NCBI GenBank assembly: GCA_025924515.1 | Contig: JAICIE010000012.1 | Span: 1-50,080, forward strand | Reading direction: 5' to 3' | DNA from: Jatrophihabitans sp. | GTDB taxonomy: Bacteria; Actinomycetota; Actinomycetes; Mycobacteriales; Jatrophihabitantaceae | DNA length: 50,080 bases | In this document: positions 42,969-50,080 of the stretch, piece after piece | Numbering within the stretch: the stretch's first letter is position 1 | How the letters are laid out: each line of letters starts with the position of its first letter | Program-made: the position numbers and the translations under genes | The notes under the pieces: generated by a model | Seen by the model: the letters and a program-made list of their open reading frames with translations, nothing else | Told to the model about the DNA's origin: nothing | Database searches by the model: none

Positions 42969-44137
42969 CCCAGCACCATTGTGCCCCGTGGAACCCACTC
43001 GAGCGGGGCACCGGCCTTGTGGTCGGCCTAGCGGATATTCAGCCACTGACTGCCGCGCCAACCGAAGCGACGGCTCGGGGCGTCCTCGAAGAGGTGGTGC
43101 GGGACGCGCTGCGACGACCTCCGTGCGTAATCAGCTTCTCGGGCGGCCGGGATTCATCCGCAATCCTCGCGGTCGCGGCTCTCGTCGCCCGCCGCGACGG
43201 GCTACCTTTGCCGATTCCTGTGTCGCTGACCTTCCCAGAGTGCGAGAGCTCACAGGAGACCGAATGGCAGGAGCTGGCGGTGCGGCACCTCGACCTTCCC
43301 GACTGGGAGCGTCCGACGTTCACTGACGAGCTCGACATTGTGGGACCGACCGCTTCGGAGGTGCTACGCAGACATGGCGTCCAATGGCCGTTCAACGCTT
43401 TCTTCCACGTCCCGGTCTTCGAGCTTGCGCGCGGCGGAAGCGTGCTGACCGGCGCCGGTGGCGACGAGGTGTTCTCCAGCGGCTGGGCGTGGGGTCGGGA
43501 GAACCTGGTCCTGCAGCGGCGCCGCCATCCTCGGCCCCTCGATCCGGTACGGGTGTGCCTCTCTGTGGCCCCAGAGCCGGTACGGGCCGCCTTCCTAGGA
43601 CTGCGCCACAGCAGGGTCTCGTCTGAACCGTGTCCTCCCTGGATGCGCCCGGCAGCCTTCTCGGCCATCTGCGCAGAAGGGAACCGTGTCGCCGCCGCCG
43701 AGAGCCTGTCATTCAGACACAGCGTGCGCCACGCTTTGTGGCGCACCCGATCGCGGATCCTCGGCACGGCATCGATGCGTGCTCTGGCCCATGAACGCGA
43801 TGTTGTCCACAACGCCCCCTTCCTTGACGGCCGCTTTCTGTCGGCGCTCGTAGAAGAACGCGCGTGGCGGGTCTTTGACAGTCGCACCGCCGCGATGGAC
43901 TACCTCTTCAGCGACCTACTGCCGACTGCGACACGAACGCGAAACGGTAAAGCGTCGTTCGACACGGCCTTTTTCAACAAGTACGCGCGAAACTTCGTCG
44001 CTGAGTGGGATGGCGGCGGGGTCGATGCAGACTACGTCGACCCCGATGCGCTGCGTGTTGCGTGGTCGACCGAGGATGAACCGGACGCTCGCACCTATGC
44101 GCTCTTGCAGGCAGCATGGCTGGCTGGTCAGAGCTGA
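42965..44137 (+). CDS. Lasso cyclase (C protein, asparagine-synthetase-like), short form
   Basis: 390 residues from ATG 42965 in the ATGA overlap. The PP-loop is SGGRDSS (59-65), the second conserved region is LTGAGGDEVFSSGW (161-174), and NGKASF.TAFFNKY near the C-terminus matches the synthetase domain. It adenylates the acidic ring residue of the precursor and lets the core N-terminus attack it. Most lasso C proteins are about 600 residues with an N-terminal Ntn-type glutaminase-like domain; here only about 50 residues precede the PP-loop, so that domain is missing. The gene ends by a 10-base overlap with the convergent kinase gene. Confidence 0.9.
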   Translation: MTQHHCAPWNPLERGTGLVVGLADIQPLTAAPTEATARGVLEEVVRDALRRPPCVISFSGGRDSSAILAVAALVARRDGLPLPIPVSLTFPECESSQETEWQELAVRHLDLPDWERPTFTDELDIVGPTASEVLRRHGVQWPFNAFFHVPVFELARGGSVLTGAGGDEVFSSGWAWGRENLVLQRRRHPRPLDPVRVCLSVAPEPVRAAFLGLRHSRVSSEPCPPWMRPAAFSAICAEGNRVAAAESLSFRHSVRHALWRTRSRILGTASMRALAHERDVVHNAPFLDGRFLSALVEERAWRVFDSRTAAMDYLFSDLLPTATRTRNGKASFDTAFFNKYARNFVAEWDGGGVDADYVDPDALRVAWSTEDEPDARTYALLQAAWLAGQS

Positions 44138-45033
44138 CCGCGCGCGCTGGCTGCCGCGGGCAGCGACCTATCCAGCAACGCTGCGACGTCCGGGAGCACC
44201 TTCCAGCACCTCGGCCGCTGCAATCGAAAGAAGGGGCGAGCCGCATGCCCGACGAAGTCGGCGGGACGGGCCGGGTCCAAGAGAACGGCGCGGTTGCGGA
44301 ACAGCACGCGTAGCCGGTCTGCCAACGGCACCGGGTCCAGACGAAGCTCCTCACCCCAAGCGAGTTCGATCCAGCCGGCCAACGGCACGCTCGGCGCCAG
44401 CGAGCCGGTGTCGAGACGCGACCGCTGCCGGGCGCCGACGCGGCCGAGGTCGCGTCCGACGCCCAGCGCGCGTGCCGCGTCCGGACGCAGATCGATGAAG
44501 GCGGGGCCCGCAAGTACTGCGCCGTGATCTACGACCACCACGTCATCGCTGAGGACCGGCACATCTCGCGTCGCCAAGTAGCCGAGCGTCGTGCTCTTAC
44601 CCTGGCTCTTGTCTCCCAACACCACCCACGCCGCTTCGGCCGATACGAAAGCGCCGGCGTGGAAGGCGTCGCGGCCGTGCCACCAGTTGGTAACGACGAA
44701 GCTGCCGGACAACAGCGGGTGAAGTAGGGCCTCGTCGGCGTAGGGGCGTTCCACAAAGACCTCGACCACGCCCGAACCGCGCTCAAGCACGGCGGTGCTA
44801 CCGCCGTCCGACAGCTCGAGCACCGCGTGATCGCGCGTCAACACGGGCTCGGGAGACTTTCGGTTCACAGCATGCACCCGAACCTCAAGTGTCGGCGCAT
44901 CGGCAGTCTGGGGGACCAGGTACTGAGAGGCCTTCGGTAGACCTAGGATTTGCAGCCCATACACGCCGAGCCCATCCCAGGCCTTCCGAGTGGGCGTATC
45001 ACATGAACTGGCGTCGCGGGCGGTCGCCTTCAT
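44128..45033 (-). CDS. HPr-kinase-like protein, predicted lasso C-terminal serine kinase
   Basis: 301 residues from ATG 45033; no clear ribosome binding site, so it could be leaderless. The central motif VVLGDKSQGKSTTLGYLATRDVPVLSDDVVVVD (about 137-169) is a Walker A (GDKSQGKST) followed by paired Asp, as in HPr kinases; FHAGAF (His125) precedes it. The remaining sequence is divergent, as in the kinases of lasso clusters. In paeninodin biosynthesis such a kinase phosphorylates the side chain of the precursor C-terminal Ser, and the precursor here also ends in Ser. No HPr or PTS genes are nearby. Its strand is opposite to the operon, with the precursor gene beyond it. Confidence 0.85.
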   Translation of the reverse strand: MKATARDASSCDTPTRKAWDGLGVYGLQILGLPKASQYLVPQTADAPTLEVRVHAVNRKSPEPVLTRDHAVLELSDGGSTAVLERGSGVVEVFVERPYADEALLHPLLSGSFVVTNWWHGRDAFHAGAFVSAEAAWVVLGDKSQGKSTTLGYLATRDVPVLSDDVVVVDHGAVLAGPAFIDLRPDAARALGVGRDLGRVGARQRSRLDTGSLAPSVPLAGWIELAWGEELRLDPVPLADRLRVLFRNRAVLLDPARPADFVGHAARPFFRLQRPRCWKVLPDVAALLDRSLPAAASARGQL

Positions 45034-45597
45034 GGAAGCGAAGCGTAGTTAAACATTGGCAGCGCGGCAGTCCGGAGCAGCCGGGCCGAGACCACCGAGG
45101 ACTTCCGCCGGCCGCGCCCGCATTTCCGAGGTGGCCGGCGGCGAGCCTGTCGCCAGATCGGCAAATGCGGCGACATGGTTGCCCGGGTGGCCGGACGGTA
45201 AGGGCGTCGGCGCGCGGGCGGTCACAGAGAGTTGGTGGCCGAGTACGGCGGCCCCGCCCGCAACAAGCCGGACCGGCGAGAGGATATGGAACCGCTAGGG
45301 ATAAACGGGACCGCGTTGCTGCGGACCAAGGCGTTCCGGTCGACGACTCTACGTAGAGGTGGCAGCACCACTCTGTGTAACCGGTCGGCCGCATAGTTTC
45401 ACGATCGGGCCGGGGTCGACTCCGTGTCCCCGTCTCCGTCACCCGCCTTCCCGCCGACCGCCTTGTCCGAGCCCCCTACGCAGTAGCTCGAAACAGAGCT
45501 TTGCGGCTTGCTGTTCCAGTAGTCCAAGGTTAGGCTCAGTAGACGGGCTAGGAGCATTCGCGCTTCTGCTCGAAGCACCGGGCGGGAGGGAAATCCG
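45034..45597. other. Divergent region between kinase and precursor
   Basis: 564 bases between the minus-strand kinase start and the precursor. It should carry both promoters; a candidate for the precursor is listed separately. I looked for a second precursor with a Tyr-x-x-Pro leader and found none. Confidence 0.5.
45508..45536 (+). promoter_or_regulatory. Putative promoter of the precursor gene
   Basis: TTGCTG (45508-45513) and TAGGCT (45531-45536) are spaced by 17 bases, 61 bases before the ATG. The -10 fits the actinomycete TAnnnT pattern. Pattern call only. Confidence 0.35.
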
Positions 45598-45726
45598 ATG
45601 CAAGAAGAGACATATCAGGCGCCGGCAATCCAGGAGCTCGCCAGCTTGCACGAGCTCACGCTGCAGCCGACCAAGCACGGTAGGAAGTCGGACGGGTTCG
45701 GAGTGTCTCCCGTCAAGGTCAGCTGA
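45598..45726 (+). CDS. Lasso peptide precursor (A), 42 residues
   Basis: ATG 45598 is preceded by GGGAGGGA; the frame ends with TGA 45724-45726. The leader carries YQAPAIQEL (Tyr6, Pro9), then ASLHELTL, with Thr21 exactly 15 residues after Tyr6. This is the spacing seen between Tyr and the position -2 Thr of known lasso leaders; the usual Gly is Ala15. Cutting after Leu22 gives a 20-residue core, QPTKHGRKSDGFGVSPVKVS. Its only acidic residue is Asp32, core position 10, so it must be the ring acceptor if a macrolactam forms. Rings of 7-9 residues would require starts at Lys26, Thr25 or Pro24. The C-terminal Ser42 is a candidate for the adjacent kinase. The tail is basic and contains Phe12 but no obvious bulky plug. 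Homology search not possible here. Confidence 0.85.
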   Translation: MQEETYQAPAIQELASLHELTLQPTKHGRKSDGFGVSPVKVS

Positions 45727-45789
45727 CCTTTCCCGAGGCCGTCTGGCTACGGCAACCGCCAAGGCGATTCGCCGCAGGTACGCCCGCTG

Positions 45790-46560
45790 GTGTGTGTGAG
45801 ATCGCGTCCTATCTGTCCGAGTTCGTGCGGTAACTGCGGGCCTACGCTATCTTGTCGCTGCGCTACACAGTGGCATTGGGCGAGCCGGCATTCCGGCGAC
45901 GCGGGCAGGCCGATGCCCCGGCCGTACCGCGTTCTTCGTAAATTGTTCGGCCAGGACAGCTCCGAACCGGGCGGATGATCGCGTACTGATTGCGGAAGAT
46001 GCCGATGAGGTCGGTGTGGTGGCGCATCTCCCGGTTGAGCCGTGCCAAGCGTTGGGCGATCAGATCCGGCCGCGAACGTCATTGGCAAACGGCGAAGGGC
46101 CGGAATGCCGGGTGAGCTTCCGTCGCAAGGTGCGTAGCGATAAGAGCGCAGCCTGACGGCCAGGTGTCCAACACGTGATGACCTGAACGTCCACGGCGGC
46201 GTACTCGGCTGCGCAGCGTTGCCAATCCGCTACGGCTTGCGTCGCGCCGATCGCGTCGACCCGCCGGCTTCCGGATCCGACCTGATGAGCGTGCGGCAGG
46301 CCGGGCCGCGGATGTCATGAGTCGCGGAGAAACGCTGACCCACCACCGGCGACTGGGGCGAACGGTGGAGTCCCGAGAACGTCCGCGGTGATTGTCTGCG
46401 TTGATCCCGACGGCGAACAGGGCATGCCCGTTGTACGTGCACCCGCACCTTCCATCTGCAGCTCGTCGACCGCTACGAACGACCACCGGGCCGGCGTCAC
46501 CGGCTGGATGGTGAGCGCCCACACCAGCGCAGCGAAATCCTTCCACGCTGACCTGGCTAT
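45790..46560 (-). pseudogene. Remnant of an IS256-family transposase
   Basis: On the minus strand, fragments in different frames follow IS256 order. Near 46440-46385 GHALFAVGINADNHRG, then REVLG-like ADVLGTPPFAPV in another frame, match the VLVAIGVNADGRREVLG region. Near 46225 ADWQRCAAEYA matches WQRCRVHF. From 46048 MARLNREMRHHTDLIGIFRNQYAII matches ERLNREVRRRTDVVGIFPN. The distance between the last two is only about 170 bases instead of over 400, so there is an internal deletion as well as several frameshifts. It separates the lasso precursor from the LicD-like gene. Confidence 0.78.
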
Positions 46561-47149
46561 TGGATACCAGCGGATGCCGAGGTTGACATCAGCTTCTCAT
46601 ACGCCACGTTCACAGCAGCAGACAGCTCGTCGCCACCACAGCAAGCCCACGCCCTCGGCGTGGCGGCTCCGTTCCAGCAGCCCGCACGAGAACCACTTCC
46701 GGAGCGAGCTCCGGAATAGCACTCCGATGGTGCCCGCCCGAGCGCTCCCGCTCCGGCTCTGAATCCATTTGCGGGTTGTTGCGAATCACCTCGCTGTCAC
46801 GCAGCCTGCCATCCAACGTTGCAGATAGCGCCCGCCTCTGCGCAGATCAGTGGCAGAATGAGCTAGAGCGGCGGCAGGCGGCAATGCAGCATCTACTCGC
46901 TCCAGCGAGCTCGACAGTCGAATACTTGACATTGCGGTCACCACGTTTGCTCCTCGTCCCCAGCTCTTCGGTCGGACCGCCTTTGGGATCAGTCCGTGGC
47001 CGCCTCAATTCGCGGTTGCAGCCAAAGTGCGTAGTCAATCTTCGCGCACCGGTTCCGTGTGCGCGCAGCGGGTTGACAGACTACGCTAGCGCGAGACGGA
47101 CGCCTGGCCGTCGAGGCGAGCGCTAATTCCCACCCGTGGAGGCGTTGCA
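46561..47149. other. Intergenic region, unassigned
   Basis: About 590 bases between the IS256 remnant and the LicD-like gene. It may include the decayed N-terminal part of the transposase, but I cannot align it. No gene is called. Confidence 0.35.
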
Positions 47150-48103
47150 TTGCGTGATCCAGTTGCACGCCGAGAAGGTCAGGTGCGCGCAGTTGAAGAG
47201 GACGGACCCCGAACTGCACGATCTGACCCAGAAACATCTGGAATGTATCCGCGGTCAGGCGACGGTTGGCTCGATTTCTCGGCGCCAGGGACTCGGGCGA
47301 TCGTCCACGCCGCGCTCACTGCGGCGCTAGCCGACATTGACGCAGCCTGCCGCCACCTTGGGATTACCTACTGGCTTCACGCCGGGAGCCTACTCGGAGC
47401 GGTCCGGCACGGTGGACCCATCCCATGGGACGATGATGCTGACCTGGTCATGCCTCCGGATGACCTGCAAGCCTTCATCGCGCACGCCCCGGCCTTATTA
47501 GGATTGAAGTACAGTATCGAAACACCGGCCGAAGACCCGTTTATCGTTCCCGATGCGAAGGTTTACCTCGCAGGTACTCATACCTTCAGCAAGGACGCTG
47601 AGCTACGACGTATCCTACCGACGGCCAACGATGGGCTGTTTGTTGATATCTTCGTTATGGCACCTGTGTCGGGGTGCCGATTGACACGACGTTTGGAGGG
47701 GCAGTTGGCCCAGCTCGTGCATGTCCGTCCATGGGCAGCGCGACTGGGACGGTATTCATCCACGTCGCTCAGTTACAGACTGAAGTTGAAGGCTGCAAGT
47801 CACCTTCCCCGCGCCTGCACATCCGTCATCGTGTACTGGTTGAATAAACGATCGAGGCGGCACCCGAACGAGTTTTTTTCAACGGGACGTTTCGGCAGAA
47901 ATTGGCAGAGGGTTTACCACCGGGATACCATTTTTCCGCTTGGGTCCAGGTCGTTCGGTACCCTGATGCTACCAACGCCGCGCGACTCCGACAGCTACCT
48001 CTGCACTCTCTTCGGTTCGGACTTTCACATCCCGCCTCCTCCGGGTCGGCGAGGAGGACATATTTCGGCGCTAAAAATGGAAGGCAGATCCGATATTGCG
48101 TGA
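47150..48103 (+). CDS. LicD/fukutin-like phosphotransferase
   Basis: 317 residues if the TTG at 47150 is used, which has GGAGG 7 bases upstream; ATG 47243 (MYPRSGDGW) is a possible later start with no good site. YWLHAGSLLGAVRHGGPIPWDDDADLVMPPDDL is the complete LicD signature: nucleotidyltransferase-like fold with GSLLGAxR and the D-D-D-x-D metal site. FVDIFVMAPVSG is the second conserved strand. LicD proteins transfer phosphocholine or related phosphate-linked groups to glycans. Here it may decorate the surface polymer; the substituent cannot be told. Codons are less GC-biased than the core genes. It is followed by an ATP-grasp gene 87 bases on. Confidence 0.85.
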   Translation: MRDPVARREGQVRAVEEDGPRTARSDPETSGMYPRSGDGWLDFSAPGTRAIVHAALTAALADIDAACRHLGITYWLHAGSLLGAVRHGGPIPWDDDADLVMPPDDLQAFIAHAPALLGLKYSIETPAEDPFIVPDAKVYLAGTHTFSKDAELRRILPTANDGLFVDIFVMAPVSGCRLTRRLEGQLAQLVHVRPWAARLGRYSSTSLSYRLKLKAASHLPRACTSVIVYWLNKRSRRHPNEFFSTGRFGRNWQRVYHRDTIFPLGSRSFGTLMLPTPRDSDSYLCTLFGSDFHIPPPPGRRGGHISALKMEGRSDIA

Positions 48104-48190
48104 CTACCCAGACGTTGCCCAAAGGCGCGCAGCGCCCTGGGCGTCCGAATCTTGGCGTAATCACTTCTTCTGCGCCGCTAGCGGTCAGCC

Positions 48191-49357
48191 ATGAACGTCC
48201 TCGTGCTCGCGGACCGACTGGAGGTCGGCCTCCCTGCTTGTCGGGCGCTTGCCCGTAACGGCCACGTCGTCGGCGCAGCCACGTCGACGCGAAGCTCGCC
48301 GGTCCTCGCATCGCGCGCGATCGATCACGGGCACATTTTTCCCGACCGCAGTGCCTCACAAGAGGTTTGGAGATCGGCGCTTCACGCTGCAGTTTCGGAG
48401 TTCGCCTACGACGTAGTTTTAGCTTGCCACGACGTCGACGTCGTTCGGCTTCTCGACCACCGAAAGGGCATTCCGAGCGTACCGTCAATTTCTCCTCTGC
48501 AAGAGGTCATCCTGGATAAGGCAGCACTTGCATCCTTGTGCTCGCACGTTGATGTGGCGTATCCCCGTACGTTTGCCCCCAGTTCTCGTTCTGACTACGC
48601 CGATATCGCCGCGACGGTCGTTGGGGAAGCCGTTGTCAAACCGGCCAGACCTGCGGTGGCCACGAACGTCGGCGTCGTGCACATGGCGGGAAGCACTTTG
48701 GTGAGCTCTCGTCGCTCTATGATGTCGGCAGTTGAGCGTTACCTCGCCGCGGGGCTGTGGCCGATCATTCAGGAACGCGTTGACGGATCGAAGGTGCAGG
48801 CAGCAATCATTCGGCGTAGCGGTGTTACCTCTTGCCAGCTGGTGGCCCTAGTGGAGCTCGGTACACCCGCCGAGGCCACGCTACGACAGCTCGATTCGAC
48901 TGCGGGATTGGGCGCCGACTGCGTCGCTGCTCTTGAGCGCTTGGCAGACAGGGCTAGCTACGAAGGCATCCTGCAGGCAGAGTTTCTCGCGCCGGTGTCC
49001 GGAAAGCCTGTCCTCATCGACGTCAACCCCCGGTTGTGGGGTGGCCTTTCATTCGCAGAACTCGTCGGACTTGAGATGACCGAGTGCGCTGCGGCAGATG
49101 CCCTAGGTCGGCCGACACCTGTCATACCGGTAGAGCTTCTCGGCCGCAGGTATCACCATGTTGCACGGGAGATAGCGTACGTGACTGCATCGCCTCGGCG
49201 ATTGCCGTCCGTTGTCTCGCAGTGGTCCTCCGGCGACGTGTGGGACGCACCGCCATTGACCGACTTACGGCCACATCTTGTTCAAGGCTGGCAGCAAATG
49301 CGAACGTGGAGGCGGCGGCGACTCGCTCGCAAATCGGCCACGCGTAGCACCGGTTGA
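48191..49357 (+). CDS. ATP-grasp family ligase
   Basis: 388 residues from ATG 48191. The N-terminal Rossmann-like part (MNVLVLADRLEVGLPACRALARNGHVVGAATSTRSSP) precedes the ATP-grasp domain: EAVVKPARPAVATNVGVVHM, WPIIQERVDGSKVQAAIIRRSG, and LIDVNPRLWGGLSFAELVG with the Glu/Asn metal ligands. This layout resembles carbamoyl-phosphate-synthase-like carboxylate-amine ligases found in surface-glycan and natural-product loci. It forms an acyl phosphate and joins it to an amine or similar. The substrate is unknown; adjacency to LicD suggests a modification of the same polymer, though link to the lasso system cannot be ruled out. Confidence 0.83.
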   Translation: MNVLVLADRLEVGLPACRALARNGHVVGAATSTRSSPVLASRAIDHGHIFPDRSASQEVWRSALHAAVSEFAYDVVLACHDVDVVRLLDHRKGIPSVPSISPLQEVILDKAALASLCSHVDVAYPRTFAPSSRSDYADIAATVVGEAVVKPARPAVATNVGVVHMAGSTLVSSRRSMMSAVERYLAAGLWPIIQERVDGSKVQAAIIRRSGVTSCQLVALVELGTPAEATLRQLDSTAGLGADCVAALERLADRASYEGILQAEFLAPVSGKPVLIDVNPRLWGGLSFAELVGLEMTECAAADALGRPTPVIPVELLGRRYHHVAREIAYVTASPRRLPSVVSQWSSGDVWDAPPLTDLRPHLVQGWQQMRTWRRRRLARKSATRSTG

Positions 49358-49679
49358 CCGCCACTCAACACCAGACCGGCCGCGCGTTCGGCAGTTGACT
49401 ATGGCACCGGGTTGTAACGCCTCGTGCGTGATTCTTTGGCCGGCCGTGTGACTGTTCATGCACGTCTTGCGGTAGTCGGTTGCCGGCGAGTGCGGTGAAA
49501 GCACGTAGACGGGTGGCGGCTGCCAGCCGACCGAACGGGGTGCGGTGCGTTGAAGTCGTCTTTCGGTCGCTGATCGCTTCTGGGGGCGTGTTTCCGGTCG
49601 GTGATGACGACGCGGGCTTGGGTCAGGGACCAGCAGAGGTTGATGTTGAGGCCTGATCGCGCATGAACACATGTCGCCG
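49358..49679. other. Intergenic region before the IS21 remnant
   Basis: About 320 bases. Open frames are short and unlike known proteins. It may contain the left part of the decayed insertion element. No other feature is seen. Confidence 0.35.
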
Positions 49680-50080
49680 AGCGGTTTCTTCGACAGCATC
49701 GCCGAGATGGACAACGCGTTCGCGGCGTGGCTGCTGATCCGCCGCGCGCAGACCCACCGGACTCATGGGCAGGTCAAAGGGGGCGGAGGCCGACCAGGCC
49801 GCGCTTACCCCTCTGCCGGAGTACCCCTGCGTGGTAGCGGAGCGGTTCCTGCGCCGGGTCGGGCGGGATTGCCGTATGTACTGCGAGGCCTCGTTCTGTT
49901 CCGTGTCCGGCCCGGCTGATGCGGGCCGGCCAGCGGGTCGAGGTCCGCGTCGCGGCCGACACGGTCACCATCCACGCCACCCAGGCAGCCTTTTAGCTGG
50001 CCGTCCCTCAAAGGGCGAAGCGGCGCGGCTCGTGGTTGATCGGCCCGGGCCACTGGGGCGGCCTGCCCGATGGTCACACC
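49680..50080 (+). pseudogene. Remnant of an IS21-family transposase (IstA), partial
   Basis: Fragments in successive frames match the middle and C-terminal part of IstA. Near 49695 FDSIAEMDNAFAAWL and AQTHRTHGQ match the EMDALFAAWL...HRTHG region. Near 49785-49900, in another frame, ADQAALTPLPEYPCVVAERFLRRVGRDC matches DRAALRPLPAEPYLVAERHLRRVGRDC. From about 49916, in a third frame, ARLMRAGQRVEVRVAADTVTIHA matches the RLVRAGQRVEVRATADTVAIH strand. The last bases encode GSWLIGPGHWGGLPDGHT, as in the actinobacterial GSWVVDPAHWDGLPDGHT end. At least two frameshifts; the start is not in recognisable form and the element continues past the window edge. Confidence 0.78.

Noticed and set aside
42965..44137. 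Asparagine biosynthesis enzyme
   Set aside because: It lacks the glutaminase domain and lies between a lasso peptidase and a kinase; the lasso cyclase reading is much better.
45359..45799. 146-residue open frame covering the precursor region
   Set aside because: It reads the precursor region in another frame, is low in conserved features and has no ribosome binding site.

Overview
The window is high-GC DNA with GTG/TTG starts, 4-base start/stop overlaps and GGAGG-type ribosome binding sites, so the host is almost certainly an actinomycete. Secreted proteins with Tat/Sec-like signals, a fused KorA/KorB pair, RarD and HtpX fit this. Genus cannot be fixed from the sequence. I see no rRNA, tRNA or CRISPR array.

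Layout. (1) 1-5820, minus strand: one tightly overlapping polysaccharide operon read from 5820 towards 1: Alg14/PssD-like and Alg13/PssE-like glycosyltransferase halves, two PAPS-dependent sulfotransferases, a GT2 glycosyltransferase, and a protein running off the window that joins an O-antigen ligase/polymerase-like half to a flippase half. (2) 6031-13880: a bank of secreted proteins: GH26-like lipoprotein, phospholipase C-type phosphoesterase, two GH16 enzymes (one with FN3), a beta-propeller-like repeat protein and its decayed upstream copy, with several clear hairpin terminators. (3) 13990-26871: housekeeping block: HtpX protease, KorAB 2-oxoacid:ferredoxin oxidoreductase, RarD-like permease, UDP-glucose dehydrogenase, PAS-GAF-SpoIIE phosphatase and small membrane proteins. 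(4) 27456-39237: a second glycan region, with more A/T-ending codons in parts: twin GH5-like hydrolases around a dead IS30 copy, a GT-C-type membrane protein, a flippase and three GT4 glycosyltransferases. (5) 39219-45726: a lasso-peptide (RiPP) cluster: nucleotidyltransferase-like protein, PqqD-type leader-binding protein (B1), ABC exporter, transglutaminase-like leader peptidase (B2), short asparagine-synthetase-like cyclase (C), HPr-kinase-like protein and, hidden 0.56 kb beyond the kinase, a 42-codon precursor gene at 45598-45726. (6) 45790-50080: decayed IS256 and IS21 transposases flanking a LicD-like phosphotransferase and an ATP-grasp enzyme.

The most interesting system is the lasso cluster. 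The precursor leader has the Tyr-x-x-Pro signal and a Thr in exactly the register expected for position -2, and it ends in Ser. A C-terminal Ser beside an HPr-kinase homologue is the arrangement known from paeninodin, where the kinase phosphorylates the last Ser. The only acidic residue of the predicted core is at position 10, outside the 7-9 residue ring range of characterised lasso peptides, so either the leader cut or the ring size is unusual.

How the parts fit: ugd supplies UDP-glucuronate for glycans; the two glycan loci each have their own flippase and polymerase-like or GT-C membrane enzyme; sulfotransferases and LicD would decorate the polymer; the secreted hydrolases could trim or release it. 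The IS remnants sit at the edges of the accessory blocks, suggesting these were assembled by insertion.
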